Source: an uncultured Bacteroides sp. (GTDB lineage Bacteria; Bacteroidota; Bacteroidia; Bacteroidales; Bacteroidaceae). Taken from it: a DNA stretch of 64,000 nucleotides. Both the position numbers and the translations under genes were made by a program. Positions 44,301-56,300 of the stretch are shown here, piece after piece (position 1 is the stretch's first letter; every line of letters begins with the position of its first letter). The notes below the pieces were generated by a model. The model searched no databases, was not told the DNA's origin, and was given only the letters and a program-made list of their open reading frames with translations. Location: positions 61,888-125,887 of the forward strand of contig NZ_CAJUHF010000004.1 in assembly GCF_910585845.1 (NCBI RefSeq). The letters run 5' to 3'.

Positions 44301-45714
44301 GGCTGATTTGATAGGTAATCTCGCCGGGAACTTGTCTGATATGTTTGAAGAAATGGGAAACACCGGTGCTGCGGATGCCATGAGTGGCATACAGGATGCC
44401 ATGAGTGCCATTTCCAATATCGGACAGGGTTTTGCCAAAGGGGGAATAGTCGGTGGTATTGCTTCGGCTGTTGGTGAAGCAGCCAATTTTATAGGGAAAG
44501 CCTTTGCTGCGGAAGCCCGTCACCAGGCGGCATTAAAGGCTGTAATGAATGAAAAAATAGCCCAGCAACGAACGTATAACCTCTTATTGTTGGAACAGAA
44601 TCTGGCGTATGAGAAAGCGTCCACGATATTCGGTGTCGATCAGTACGGCAAAGCAGCCAATGCGGTAAGGGTGATGAAGGAAGCCTATAAACAGCTACAG
44701 AAAGAATTGGAAGGTAGTGCATCCCAACAGAATGCCTTTGCATACAAAAGTACCGGTAATGCCTTTTTTGACCGGGCGTTTAACCGGAACTACAATGTTC
44801 AGAAGGATGTTTATTCGGGTTTGGCCGATATAGAGGTTAAGACGGGGCATAAAAAAACCGGTCTTTTCGGTTGGGGAAAGGGAAAGGATATTTATTCCTC
44901 CATACTTGACGTGTATCCTCAGCTGGTGGATGCGAACGGTAAATTCAATGCTTCTTTAGCCGAAACGATTGTAAGCACCCGTGAGATGTCAGAGGAAGAT
45001 AAGGCAGCCCTGCAGAACATGATAGACCTTACCCGGCAGGCTGAGGAGGCATGGGAAGAAGTCCGCAGCTATTTTGAGGGGATTTTCGGCGATTTGGGTA
45101 CGACTTTGAGCGATGCGCTTGTGGATGCTTTCCGTAACGGTACCGATGCAGCAGAAAATTTTGTGGATGCCGTTACAGGCATGTTGGAGGATTTAGCCGA
45201 ACAGATGATTTATACGGTCACTCTGGCACCTTACATAGAACGGGCGCAGGATGAAATGCTGGGTGTGATGAAAAATGACGAACTGACCGATGAACAGAAA
45301 TTCAGTAATTATGTGAGAATACTGGATAATATGACGGATAATATTCTGAACCAGCAGGGGTATTATAATTCTCTTTTGGAACAGTACAGGGATATGGCGG
45401 CTGATAAGGGCATCAATCTTTGGGAAAAGGACGGTGCCAGTCAAAGCGGTAAGGCCGGTGCCTATGAAGCCGCCTCACAGGAAAGCATTACCCGTTTGGA
45501 AGGTTTATATAGTTCCATGTTGGAGCATGAAATCAATATTGACGGGAATGTGGAGGAAATTTCCGAAGGCATGAATACGGCAATAGGGCATTTGAAGAAG
45601 ATAGAGGAAAATACCGGTGAGAGTAAAAAGCATCTGGAAAATATAGACAAGGCGATTAGTGAAATGAAGTCGGACATAGCCACCATTAAAAGGGATGGTG
45701 TAAAAACGCGGTAA
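41326..45714 (+). CDS. Tail tape measure protein
   Basis: 1462 aa. The N-terminal 250 residues are the conserved tape-measure domain (MLDDLSKGAQMMLGFGVDSE, FSQMYATGKLQGQDLLQMIN). Hydrophobic helices follow (NPYVLVTMAVVGLIAATVAY and an AIS/GIVGGIASAVGEAANFI segment near 1030). Long coiled coils fill the centre and end. It sets tail length, roughly 200 nm if 1.5 angstrom per residue holds. It starts exactly at the end of the frameshifted chaperone. Confidence 0.93.
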   Translation: MKPVEIEFLMRDRLSGGLDNARLKANLLDSTLKRVGLTVGAVFTVDKAIEFGKVMMDVRGQIDSFQISFDTLLGGKSKASAFFTEIKDFAVETPLMLDDLSKGAQMMLGFGVDSERVIPILKQIGDITMGDAERFNSMTLAFSQMYATGKLQGQDLLQMINAGFNPLLTISERTGKSVAQLKDEMSEGAVSAEMVAQAFADATAEGGKFHGMLEKQSEGVRGMKSNYEGAVDDMLNGLGTKFQDVYVDGLQMATAIVKNYDEVGKALVTCISIYGSYKAAVMAVHVAEKLRYQSTLVQMAGMTKMQAVTDILKAKTAALNKTMLANPYVLVTMAVVGLIAATVAYSKSCTVLEDELGRVNNREKEQADLLNQRKGKIEELISAIQDENRTEAEKLEKLNELKTLMPSVFNQYKTEKELVEHLTDVRRDYNKELREEKTLKGIKNLEDDRKRLSELKRYKELFDKSTDHGYNSLSTDEKAEYAGLAKKYRSEVNSSKGTFQLFTTGLSEMIKAAEGTISQDIEKVRADAQTQWEASVNGMNADAALAMSQSYSNLLKLAKDTGKKWAQIQGEAMPVSTEALEKRIQTLNVRIKTIQENASKDFLNDAKVAWGKAQAEVTSIIAGRNDRIKYPDEAAYKSALEKARQKEESAKKKYENLGGETKTVKGTSAVETANRLKVEKDTRERQIREYTQSLARQERQSEFEIREARISAMDEGVEKEKAAINLHYDKLIEENHRREQQWVKELQDKTQLEFETAHPDYKKKGLTSPVVTVDDLSESQKKQLKDYEDAAILYKKSSEDKLLKELLGKYRSYEQQRAAINKQFDAQRKIVENGIGADGQPLGEDIKNTALTELEKRRKEALKQVNDTEMEEMQKNSTFLIALFEDASNKSVSEINKITASTRELLAYLSTTPSEDITPKFGFTAEQLKTLKSSPKDLKAIQQAVEELYSVGVKKNPFSTLINDLKALFKTGDDKETTTKKLAKIGESASETADLIGNLAGNLSDMFEEMGNTGAADAMSGIQDAMSAISNIGQGFAKGGIVGGIASAVGEAANFIGKAFAAEARHQAALKAVMNEKIAQQRTYNLLLLEQNLAYEKASTIFGVDQYGKAANAVRVMKEAYKQLQKELEGSASQQNAFAYKSTGNAFFDRAFNRNYNVQKDVYSGLADIEVKTGHKKTGLFGWGKGKDIYSSILDVYPQLVDANGKFNASLAETIVSTREMSEEDKAALQNMIDLTRQAEEAWEEVRSYFEGIFGDLGTTLSDALVDAFRNGTDAAENFVDAVTGMLEDLAEQMIYTVTLAPYIERAQDEMLGVMKNDELTDEQKFSNYVRILDNMTDNILNQQGYYNSLLEQYRDMAADKGINLWEKDGASQSGKAGAYEAASQESITRLEGLYSSMLEHEINIDGNVEEISEGMNTAIGHLKKIEENTGESKKHLENIDKAISEMKSDIATIKRDGVKTR

Positions 45715-45715
45715 C

Positions 45716-46174
45716 ATGGAAATATTAGAAGGACTTTTATATATCAATGATATAGACGTGTATGAGGAATATGGTGCCTTTCTTGCGGAGAAAACGAAGA
45801 ACGGGCACGAAAATTATGATGCCCTGTTTTCATCAGCCGGAACAAAGGAGCAGATTGCGGTGGATATTCGTGAACGTGATGGTGAAAGGCTGCCGGACGA
45901 ACTGACGGTGACATTCAAGCCGCGTGATGTGACCTTGTTTTTTGCCATTAAAGCGGTCAGTCGGGCAGACTTTATAAGAAAACGTTCCGCGTTCAGGGAA
46001 TTTCTTCGTAAGGGTTATAAGGGGTGGCTGTTATTCCGTTTGCCGGAAATTGAAACGACATTCCGTTTTTATCTGAAAGATTTTCCTTCCGGCTGGGAAC
46101 AGCTTGCCTACTCGGATGACGGCTCTTTGGCTCGTTTCCCTGTTATGTTCCGGGAGCCTCAACCGGCATTCTAA
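45716..46174 (+). CDS. Distal tail-like protein
   Basis: 152 aa. LLYINDIDVYEEYGAFLAEK at the N-terminus and the beta-rich rest (ADFIRKRSAFREFLRKGYKG) fit small distal tail proteins that lie between tape measure and hub. It overlaps no gene and precedes the hub by 35 nt. Confidence 0.6.
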   Translation: MEILEGLLYINDIDVYEEYGAFLAEKTKNGHENYDALFSSAGTKEQIAVDIRERDGERLPDELTVTFKPRDVTLFFAIKAVSRADFIRKRSAFREFLRKGYKGWLLFRLPEIETTFRFYLKDFPSGWEQLAYSDDGSLARFPVMFREPQPAF

Positions 46175-46209
46175 TGGTATAAGAACAGCATTTAAAACGA
46201 ATTAAAACA

Positions 46210-49200
46210 ATGGCTTTGCAAGTATATGATCGAAATAAAGAACCACGTGTGGTACTGTGTGAATCTGACAGTTCCAATCAGCAGGTCGGTGTACAGGAGG
46301 ATGATATTCTTACCCTGTCCCTGACTTCTTATGAATGTGTCCGTTTGGAACCGGGGGATTTTGTTGAGTTCCTGGGTGCCCGTTTCTGGCTGGTTGAAGC
46401 CTATACACCCAAACAAGCCAGTACTGTAGAGTGGCAATATAATGTGAAGTTTTACGGGACACAGAGCATTGTCAGGCAAGCATTGATGCTTAGTTCGGAA
46501 AATGTCCCGTTGGAAGCTTATACTGCGCCTGCGCGTGAACAGCTTGCAATGGTGGTAAAGAACCTTAACCGTTGGATGGGAAATATAACGGACTGGAAAG
46601 TCGGTGACTGCATATCTACGGAAAACCTTGTGATTGATTATTCCGGTGGGACATACGTCAATGAAGCATTGAATAAAATTTCAGATGCCGTTGGTGAAGG
46701 TGCCGAATGGTGGATGGAGGGAATGACCGTCAACCTTTCCCGGTGTGAGCATGATGAACCGATTGATTTGGGCTATGATAACGGCCTTCTTTCTATCGAA
46801 CGGGATAATGCGGATAATGTAAAATTCTTTACACGTCTGTTTCCGGTAGGCAGCACCAAGAATATTGACCCGGAGAAATATGGACACTCCCGTTTGCAGC
46901 TTCCTACAGGTGATAAATACGTGGAAAGGAATACAGAGGAGTTCGGTGTCATTGAGCACTATGAGGCGGAAGCCTTCGAGAAGATATTCCCCCGTCGTAC
47001 CGGCCATGTGTCCGTTGTAAGCAGCGAACAGGCTAAAAATGATGACGGGACTGAATTTACCGTTTATTATTTCACGGATGAAAGCCTGAATTTTAACCCG
47101 AATGACTATGAAATCGGTGGTTTGGTGAAACATGTTGTTTTTCAGGACGGGGAACTGGCCGGACGTGATTTTGAAGTAAATTATAATGCCAGTACAAAGC
47201 GTTTTGAGATTATAACCACCTTTCCTTATGATGATGACACACAAGTGCCAGGTGGTTTGCTTGTTCCAAAAACGGGTGATGCTTATATATTGTATAATAT
47301 CCGTATGCCGGATGAATACTATCCTGCGGCTGAAACGGAGTATGGTGATGCGGTCGGGGATTTTTTAGAGACCCATTCCGGAATGACCGACCGTTCTGTC
47401 TTCAAATGCCGGACGGACTATATCAACTTGGATCAGCGCGGAGTGGTATTGACTATCGGACAGCGCGTACGTCTTGTAAGTGACCGGTATTTCCCTAAAA
47501 CCGGGTATCGTGAAAGCCGTATAACCCGTATCACCCGGAATGTACAGCGTCCCAATGAGGCGGATATAGAAATCAGTGATGTTCTTTCCAAAACCTCACA
47601 ATCCCGTATGCAGGATAGTATAACGACGATAAGGACTGAGGTTAAGACTGCTACAACGACATTCCCTGATATTATTAAAAGTTGGGATAACACCCTTCCG
47701 ACAGATAATAACCTGTTTTCTTCCCGGCGTTCACAAAAGGAGTTCATAAGTAAACTCAAAGCCGATACGGCCAAAGAGATAATAACCTATTTGAAAGGTG
47801 TTTATTTCGGGCGTTTTGAACAGGGGGTAAATGGCGGCTGTGTTGACGGTGAGGGTAATGCCGAATTTCTTACCGCAGTCATCCGTGAACTGTTGCGTAG
47901 CACCAAGTTTGTGGATGGCATGTTGGGTGAAGGTTTCCAGTTATGGATGGATAAACTGACCGGACTTTCCAACCTTACCGTTGACAAGGTGACCATTCGT
48001 CAGACACTGGTAGCGTTGGAACTGCTTATAGAAAAGGTACGCAGTATCGGCGGGCAGTTTATTGTATCTGCGGCTAATGGCAAAATAAAGAGTGTTATAC
48101 GTGAAGGGGATAATTATAAAATCGTTTTTGAACAAGATAACGCCTTTGTTGAACATGACCTGATGCGTTGTGCCTCTTTTACAGGTGCGATAAAGGGGTA
48201 TTGGGTTGAAGTTTCCAGAAGTGATTCCAATGGAATAACGGTTCCTGTGTCGGAATTTTCCGGAGTGGAACCGGTGGCCGGTGATGAGTGTGTATTGATG
48301 GGTAATACTGAAAATCCGTTACGTCAGAACCTTATCTCCATAGCTGCCACCGAAGATGGACAACCCCGTGTCGATGTGCTGGATGGCGTAAAGTCCAAGA
48401 ATTTCAACGGTTGTCTGCGTGTGCGTTTTGGAAACCTGGACGGCATTAAGGATGACCGTTTTCCGCTGGATAATCAACCGCATGACAATGGATTGTATGG
48501 TGACAATGTGTATTTGAGAGGTACTTTTATCTTGATGACCGGTGAGGATATTCTGACAAAATTTGAAATTGTTGAAGGTAAAATTTCATCCGCCGTTGAA
48601 GGATTGAGAAAGGAATTTACGGAAGATAAGAGTTATCTGGATAATGCTTCATTTGGCGATGGAATGAACAAATGGGACACAGAGAATGAAGCGACCTTCT
48701 TTCTATTAGGTGGCAAATGGATTTGGGTAAACGATGCGCCACTGTCCACAAAGACGGATTATGCTTGTGTTCGTAATGATGACGGACGTGTAACTGTATA
48801 TATCTGTAATAAACATATCATCCAGAAACATGAGAACTTTCGTTTCATTCCAACCTATACGGATGTAAACGACGAAGGTGAGAAAAGGCCGGAAGCGGTT
48901 TATCTTGCTTTTTTCTACCGTGTAGCCAAAGCCGGACGTTTACGGATAGATTTTGAGAATGCGGATAAGACCGGCTTTGAAAACTTCAACATGTTCACTT
49001 ATGACGGGGAGCTGGAAGTGACGGACGGTTATCAGATATTCAACCACTCCGGGCTTTGGAATGGAACTGGTGATTTTAAACTGTCTTTTACGGGTGAAAT
49101 CTATCTGTACATGCTGGTACTTTCTACAGACCGTGCGGAAGCGTTGGCTTATAAATACAAAACATTATTCGAACAGAGTGAAAAGCTAATCAAGATTGCG

Positions 49201-49992
49201 GCTTCCAATTTCGATAAGGACGGCAATATAATTGAAAGTTCACAGATTGTAACGAAAGCCGACATGAATCTGATGGCTTCCGGCCTGTTTGATGAACACG
49301 GACATCTTGTTTCCGGTGCCGGGCTTATAACCAAGAAGGATGCAGCCGGAGCATTTGTAGTTGATGAAAACGGAAATCTTAAATCCCTCATAGGTGCGAG
49401 CGTTGAAGGTGTCAAGATAAAGGGAGATTACATCACTTTAGAAGGATTGGTAACAGCGAATAATAATTTTAAAATATTGCTTGACGGAAGTATTGAAACA
49501 CGTAATGCTAAAATTTATGGAACGGTGTATGCCTACGAAGGTAAAATCGGTGGTTTTACTATTGAATCCGGACGCTTGTATTGGAAGTCCGGTGATTATT
49601 TTGGAAATGATTCCCGTAGTTTAAAGTTGGGAGTATCACAAACAGGCATGGAAGGCATTGTGGACGTGTCTTTTAATGCGGCTACGCAGGGTAAATTTGG
49701 GGTGAAGGCTGTAGGTTCCAATTCTGGCGGGGCTGCCATTTATGCTTCCAGTAAATCCTCCGGGCAAAGTTATCCTATCAGTGCCAACACTTACGCTGGC
49801 TATTTTGATGGTGGTGTACATGTGAACGGGAATGTGTATTGTGGGGTGATACTCGCCAATGAAATCGGTACTTCTTGGGGACTTGGCAGTGATGGCACGT
49901 ATTCTTATACCAAAGGGCTGACCAAGGATATATCTTTTGCCGGTGGCGTTAGATGGAGATTTGTAAACGGACTTTTGATTCAATATGGATAA
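46210..49992 (+). CDS. Tail hub / tail-associated protein
   Basis: 1260 aa. The first 350 residues are beta-rich with the hub-like phrase YECVRLEPGDFVEFLGARFW. A central helical part near 490-640 and beta domains follow. The C-terminal 250 residues contain GAGLITKKDAAGAFVVDENG and an intramolecular-trimer-like beta section ending VRWRFVNGLLIQYG. It should form the baseplate tip and link to the fibre. No peptidase motif was found. Confidence 0.75.
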   Translation: MALQVYDRNKEPRVVLCESDSSNQQVGVQEDDILTLSLTSYECVRLEPGDFVEFLGARFWLVEAYTPKQASTVEWQYNVKFYGTQSIVRQALMLSSENVPLEAYTAPAREQLAMVVKNLNRWMGNITDWKVGDCISTENLVIDYSGGTYVNEALNKISDAVGEGAEWWMEGMTVNLSRCEHDEPIDLGYDNGLLSIERDNADNVKFFTRLFPVGSTKNIDPEKYGHSRLQLPTGDKYVERNTEEFGVIEHYEAEAFEKIFPRRTGHVSVVSSEQAKNDDGTEFTVYYFTDESLNFNPNDYEIGGLVKHVVFQDGELAGRDFEVNYNASTKRFEIITTFPYDDDTQVPGGLLVPKTGDAYILYNIRMPDEYYPAAETEYGDAVGDFLETHSGMTDRSVFKCRTDYINLDQRGVVLTIGQRVRLVSDRYFPKTGYRESRITRITRNVQRPNEADIEISDVLSKTSQSRMQDSITTIRTEVKTATTTFPDIIKSWDNTLPTDNNLFSSRRSQKEFISKLKADTAKEIITYLKGVYFGRFEQGVNGGCVDGEGNAEFLTAVIRELLRSTKFVDGMLGEGFQLWMDKLTGLSNLTVDKVTIRQTLVALELLIEKVRSIGGQFIVSAANGKIKSVIREGDNYKIVFEQDNAFVEHDLMRCASFTGAIKGYWVEVSRSDSNGITVPVSEFSGVEPVAGDECVLMGNTENPLRQNLISIAATEDGQPRVDVLDGVKSKNFNGCLRVRFGNLDGIKDDRFPLDNQPHDNGLYGDNVYLRGTFILMTGEDILTKFEIVEGKISSAVEGLRKEFTEDKSYLDNASFGDGMNKWDTENEATFFLLGGKWIWVNDAPLSTKTDYACVRNDDGRVTVYICNKHIIQKHENFRFIPTYTDVNDEGEKRPEAVYLAFFYRVAKAGRLRIDFENADKTGFENFNMFTYDGELEVTDGYQIFNHSGLWNGTGDFKLSFTGEIYLYMLVLSTDRAEALAYKYKTLFEQSEKLIKIAASNFDKDGNIIESSQIVTKADMNLMASGLFDEHGHLVSGAGLITKKDAAGAFVVDENGNLKSLIGASVEGVKIKGDYITLEGLVTANNNFKILLDGSIETRNAKIYGTVYAYEGKIGGFTIESGRLYWKSGDYFGNDSRSLKLGVSQTGMEGIVDVSFNAATQGKFGVKAVGSNSGGAAIYASSKSSGQSYPISANTYAGYFDGGVHVNGNVYCGVILANEIGTSWGLGSDGTYSYTKGLTKDISFAGGVRWRFVNGLLIQYG

Positions 49993-50010
49993 CTATTAAA
50001 TATTTATATA

Positions 50011-50316
50011 ATGAAGGTAAATTTCAATACGTATTTTAAAGATTTTGATGGTGGTGAATTATTGATAAATGATAAACCCCAAAGCATTGGAAGGATTGTT
50101 GCACAATGTTTGTTTAACGGAACCGGTATCAATCCAACCGGTAATTTGCAAGTGGACAATGAAAAAAAACTACAGTCCTATAATCTTTGTATGAGAATAA
50201 TGGGCTCCACTGCGGAAGTAGATATAACATTGGAGGATGCGGTATTGATAAAAGAAGCTGTTGGTGGGTTGACTCCCGGATGTTTTTCACAAATAATAAA
50301 ATTAATAGAAGGATAA
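50011..50316 (+). CDS. Small tail-region protein, unknown
   Basis: 101 aa (MKVNFNTYFKDFDGGELLIN..QSIGRIVAQCLF). It resembles small proteins found beside Bacteroides phage tail genes, in which substrates map to the tube or a fibre chaperone, but nothing in the sequence shows its role. It ends 5 nt before the fibre gene start. Confidence 0.6.
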   Translation: MKVNFNTYFKDFDGGELLINDKPQSIGRIVAQCLFNGTGINPTGNLQVDNEKKLQSYNLCMRIMGSTAEVDITLEDAVLIKEAVGGLTPGCFSQIIKLIEG

Positions 50317-50321
50317 TAATT

Positions 50322-53300
50322 ATGGCAATAACGAATGAGGAAAAAGAAGCCATTGTAAAAGATGTGCTGAATCAAGTGAAAGCCAATTCACAAGGTGTTT
50401 CGGAACTGGAAACCGTATCTTCTCTAACCGGGGTTAATTCCCTTCCTGCCATGCAGGGAAGTAAAGTAGTGGTGGTTCCTGTCTCTCTGTTATCCAAGCC
50501 TGCGACGGATGCAGCGGTCAAAGCAGAGGATGCGGCAAAGGAAGCCAAAGAAAAGGCTGATTATGCAAGCCAAAAGGGAGAAGATGCGGCAAAAAAGGCA
50601 AGTGTGGCAGAGAAAGCCGCAGAAGAAGCCAGAAAAGCAGCCTTGGAGGCGGGGAATGTAATAAATAAGTATGAAAATACAGCCGGGGCAGCTTTAAGGG
50701 GTGCAACGGCACGTTTTTCCGGTATTGTGGAAAATGTCACTATCCAACAACTGCAATCCACCGATGAAGGTGGAACTGTTGTCTATGTCCGTAGTTCTCA
50801 TGTCTTTGCTTATTTTATTGGTGACAAATATTATAATGACTGGAATGTGCAGGATGTTCCTGCCGCCGACTTGTATATGAATGCTGCCCGTACAGAAATG
50901 CTGAAAGATAAGATTTACTTATATGACGGCATCCTGTATGTGTGGGATAATGAAAAAGGTGATTTGGTAAAGAGTAGCGGTTCCGGTTCCGGAAGCGGTT
51001 TTTATAATGTAACGCACCTTCATCCGCTGGAGAACGGCTATTATACAAAAGCAACTGCCATTGCCGCCATGAAGGATGCAGAAATCGAGGATGAAGACAA
51101 GCCGGGCACGATAATCACTTTTGAGACATCTGCCGGGAAGTGGGAGGATTACCGTTTTGAAGGTACCGGAACAGACAGCTTTCTTGTACCTTCGGCATGG
51201 AGCCGACACGGCGGTGGTGATGCGATAAAAAAACTTCATGTGACAATGGGTACGGAAAGTAAGGATATAACGCCGGACGCGGAAGGTACCGGAACCATAA
51301 ATATACCCGTAGTGAATGTGGATGAAACCCTTACCCCTGACGGCACTAATCCCGTACAGGGCAAAGCCGTCCATGCTGCCATTGAAAATATTCAGGCGGG
51401 AGCTTCTGTATTACTGAACACGATAGGGGAAGGCGATGACAAGGCATTTTCCATTTCCTTGCTTGATAAAAACGGAGAGGTACTGAGTACTACTGAATCC
51501 TTTACCGGTGGCGGCGGTGGCAGCATTGCCACTACTAAAATTGTGCTTACCCGTATCACAGCTAATCCTACCGTCAAGTTGGGTGACACCGTTAAACTCC
51601 AATTCATATACGATCAGATAGACACGGCTTCCGGTAATTCCACCGGGAACGGTGCGAAAGCTACTATAACCGTTACCCGTGGAGCTGTCTCCAGCAGTTA
51701 TGAACTTGACATCGCCGCCGGAAGCACGACCACGCTGGATGTGACCAAGTATATCGGTACGGGCAGTAATACGGTGCGCATCCGGGTAGTGGCCGGTAGC
51801 GGTGAGGAACAGCAGGTATCCAGTATATCATGGACGGTAACGGCCATCCTGCTGACGCTGGCCAGTTCCTTCAATGTGGCAATGGTTATTCATAAGGGCG
51901 ATACCGTTTCCGTACCTTTTGCCCTTACCGGTTCCGGGAGTAAAACACTCCGTATGTATATAGATGGTAAGGATACGGAAGACCGCACTATTGGCACTTC
52001 CAGCGCGAACGGTTCTTTTAGTGTGAATACTTCCGGACTTTCCCACGGTTCGCATTCCGTGCAGTTGGTGGCGGAACTGGAACAGGCAGACGGTTCCTTG
52101 ATAAAAAGCAACAGTATTTATTTTGACCTTGCCGTCCGCGAGGAAGGGAAAAATACGCCTGTGTTCGCCACGCGTTTCGATTATTCGGATGGAACTGTAA
52201 TCAAATCCGGTTCACGTCCTTATATTCCGGTTTCTCAATATGACAACTACACATTGGTTTATGCGGCATATAACCCGAAAGAGATTCCAACTACGGTAAA
52301 AGTGTATGAAGGCGGCAACCTTATATCTTCGGCAAGTGTTTCCTTTGTCCGCACGGAACTCCAATCCCGTGCCATGAATGCCGGTGTTGTCCAATGCAGC
52401 ATGGTATGCGGTACCGGTCAATATGTATTTTCTCTTGAAGTGAGCAAGTCCGACCTTCAAATTACGGAACCTACGGATAACATGGTGTTGAAACTGTCCG
52501 CCACCGGGCGTTCCAACAGTGATGTAAACCGTGAGGAATGGCGTTATAATGATATTGAAACGGTATTCACCGGTTTTAAGTGGGGCGGTGACGGCTGGAT
52601 GAACGGTGCCCTCCGTATGACGGATGACGCACGTGCCGAAGTCCGTTTCCAGCCTTTGGCGGCACCGGAGAGTAACGCCACCGGTGCAATGGCATTTATG
52701 ATACGCTATAAGGTTACCAATGTAATGGATGAAAATGCGGAGGTTGTCCGTTGCGTGGATAAGAACGGTACCGGTTTTGTCATTACTACCCAAGAGGCTA
52801 AAATGGTGAGCAGGGGCAACAGTACGGTAATAACCAAGTTTGCAACGGATGAAATATATAATATCGGTTTTGTGGCCTATCCGAAAGCCGGTGCGCAAAG
52901 TACGGAGGATGAAAAACTGAATGACAATATGCTGTATTTATATGTAAACGGTATTATGTCCGGTTCTGTACAGCGCGGGGCTTCCGACAGCATTTATCAG
53001 GACTTCCCCCAATATATTGCAATGGGTTCCGGTGGCTGTACGCTGGATGTCTATTCCATGCGTGCCTACACTGTCTATCTGACCGATTCGCAGATGCTTG
53101 ATGCGTACATGATGGACTTGGGCGGTGCGGATGAACTTGTCGGCAAGTATGAGGAAAATAATGTATTGGACGGCAACGGAGAGATCAGCGTGGATTCCCT
53201 TCCGTATAACCTGCCTTACATTATCATTACGGGGCAGCAGGAAAACGGTGTGCCGACAGTCCTGCAGGCCGCCGTGAACAATAATAAAAAAACGAAGTAT

Positions 53301-56300
53301 GATATATCGGAAGCCTTATATGTGGACAGGTCTAATCCTGCGATGAATTTCCGGCTGGTAGGCGGTTGCATATCCTTGCAGGGTACATCCTCTTTGGCTT
53401 ACCCTACAAAGAATTATCGTCTTTATATCAAAAATGCCAACAAGGAAGCCGGGCAGATTTATCTGGGATGCGATGCACAAGGTATTGGCGGCGTCTTGCA
53501 GGCAGATGCAAAATATTCTTTTCGCGCTGCTACGAGTGATCAGAAACAAGCCGCGCCGGTTGACTGTTGGTGTTTCAAGGCCGATTATGCGGAAAGCTCC
53601 AGTTCGCACAATACCGGTATGGCCAAGATGGTACACCGTGTATTGAAATCCGCAGGGGAACTTACCCCGGTACAGAAGCATGTATCAGGGGATTACCCGT
53701 ATGACGTACGTACTACGGTGGATGGTTTTCCCTGCATGTTGTTTTACCGCAATACGGTTGATGATATGCCGCAATTCTTAGGTAAGTTCAATTTCAACAA
53801 TGACAAGTCAACGGAAGCGGTGTTCGGTTTTTTGGATATTCCGGGCTATCACGACCAACAGTGGGTTGCGGACAGGTTCGGAGGGCAGAATCCCACCGAA
53901 TGTTGGGAGTTTCTGAACAATGACTATGAAATGGGTATGTTTCTTGATGATGATTTTGACGCGCTGGATGAAGACGGAACCCCTCACTGGCTTAAAGTCT
54001 TTGAAGCCCGTTTCCCGGATGATGATGATATAAATGCCCAATATGAGGCCGGGACAAAAAAGCCTGAAAACCTGATGCGTGTCGTGAAATGGGTAAAGAG
54101 TACACAGAATGACGGTGCAAAGTTCAAAGCCGAATTGCCCGACTATTTTGATGTGGATTACCTTTGTGACTATTACATGTTCACTGAGATTTTCGGTTGC
54201 GTTGACCAGCGTGTTAAGAACATGATGATGGCTTTCTGGTATGATCCTGATAAAGCCAAAATGTTGGCGTATATGATATTTTACGATAACGACACGATTC
54301 TTGGCGTGCGTAATGACGGTCGTTTGAAATACAACTGGGATTTGGACAACGACACGGTTGATACGGAACTTACTACTCCTGAAAAGACAGTATATGCGTA
54401 TGCCGGTCACGATTCGGTATTATGGAAGAATCTTCGTGAGCAATTCCCTGATGAACTGGGTGCCGCTTACAAGCGTCTGCGTGCCCGTATGACGAATGAA
54501 CTTGTGTTCAATATCTTCGACGACGAGCAAAGCGGTAAGTTTTGTGAACGCATTTACAATATTGACGCATTGAATAAATATGTCACGCCAAAGACCAAAG
54601 GCGTGGAAGTGAATCAGAACGGTCAGGTTTCCACGGTTACTTATTCCTATCTGGAAGCCATGCAGGGAAGCCGCAAGGCGCATCGCCACTGGTGGCTTAC
54701 AAACCGTTTCGGGTTGTTTGATGCAAGGTATATGACCGGACAATACACGGTAACAGACTTGACTTTTAAGGGTAACAGTGCCGCCGGTGCTACAATCCGT
54801 GCATGGGCTACCCGTGATTTTTATTTCACCTTTGTCCGCGAGGCGGCGGTCTTGAAACAATCGAAAGTGTCCGCCGGTACTGAATGGAGTTTCACGTATG
54901 ACCAGATGGCCAATGTAGGAACCATCTTTCATTTTTACGGCGGTGAATATGCCCGGAAGATTGATCTGTCCGCATGGGGCGGTTTTACCGATTTGAACCT
55001 TCCACGCCTTCCACGTTTGGAGGAATTGGTAATGGGGCGTAGCGGCAGTACTTATAATTTGACAGAAATAGCTATTGGCGACAAACTTCCCATGCTTCAA
55101 AAACTGGATGTCCGTAATTATGTGTTGCTTCCTTCTTTGGATTTGTCCGAATGCAGCCGTCTGGTTGAAGTAGAAGCTGGTGGATGTTCCTCTTTAGCCA
55201 CAATGAACTTTGCGGAGGGCTGCCCCTTGAACAAATTACATTTGCCGGACGGTTATCAAACATTGACCCTCCGTTCCCTTCCGGGGATTAAACGTAGCGG
55301 TATTACGTTTGACAACATGCAGTCATTGACCGGCCTTTGGGTTGAGAACTGTGCAAGTCTTGACGGTTTTGCATTATTCAAAGAAGTGTTGGGGCGTACC
55401 GGTAGTAAATTGAAGTATATCCGTATAACCGGTCTTGAACTTGAAGGTGACGGTAGCGATTTGAAAAAATGGTATGATGCCGGTCTGGGTGGTATTGATG
55501 CCAGTGGGAATACTACCGGCAGCCGTTGTAAGTTATGTGGTACTTATAAGCTGACGAAATACTTGAATGATGATATTTATTCCAAATATGCGGAACGCTT
55601 TGATGAGTTGAATATCCGCCAGCCGCAATATACGATGATAGAGTTTGATGATACGGTGGCGGATGATGCGAATATTTCCAATCTGGATAATGAGACCGGT
55701 TACAAATATGGAAATTCTTATATTCCGAGTGCGCATATTACCGGTATAATGAACCGGCGTTTTCGTTGTTTGGGCAAACAAGGTGTAAAGGGAACCATGA
55801 CCATATATCCCCTGCATGATGAGGATTCCAATTATTATGCGGATGCGGAACAAGTAACCGGTTGTAGCCCGGCTAAACTGGACAGTTCGGAAGGTGATGT
55901 TTTTGTTTATGAGCCACATTATTGGTATAAGGGGATTAATGATTATCTGAACAACAAGAAATATTCATGTTTCAGTACGAACGAGGAAATGCCGGACACC
56001 CCGGAATGTACCGTTATCACGTATGAAGATATTGTGGCGGCCAAAGGTATCAAGACCGGCAATAAGATACAGGTCGGCAAACAGGATATTCAGTCTTCTT
56101 ATGTAGCAGACACGAACTATTCCTGCATGACAGTGGCCGTAATTGGTTATAAGCGTGTCCGTTTTCCAAGTGTTCTTGGCAGCAGTCTGATTGGTGCCGT
56201 GTTTGCGGACGACAGCGGCAGGATAATAGATTCTGTTATGGTTGATACGTTGAATGCTAAATTTGTGGATGGCATGTATTTGATTTCGGAAGTCCCGGAA

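Noticed and set aside
50187..50321. N-terminal extension of the tail fibre from 50187
   Set aside because: It overlaps the coding 50011-50316 gene in another frame; ATG 50322 has a ribosome-site-like GGATAATAAT in front.
52212..55100. Long minus-strand frames within the tail-fibre gene (52212-52898, 53808-54410, 54420-55100)
   Set aside because: They mirror the fibre coding frame and show no start signal or motif.
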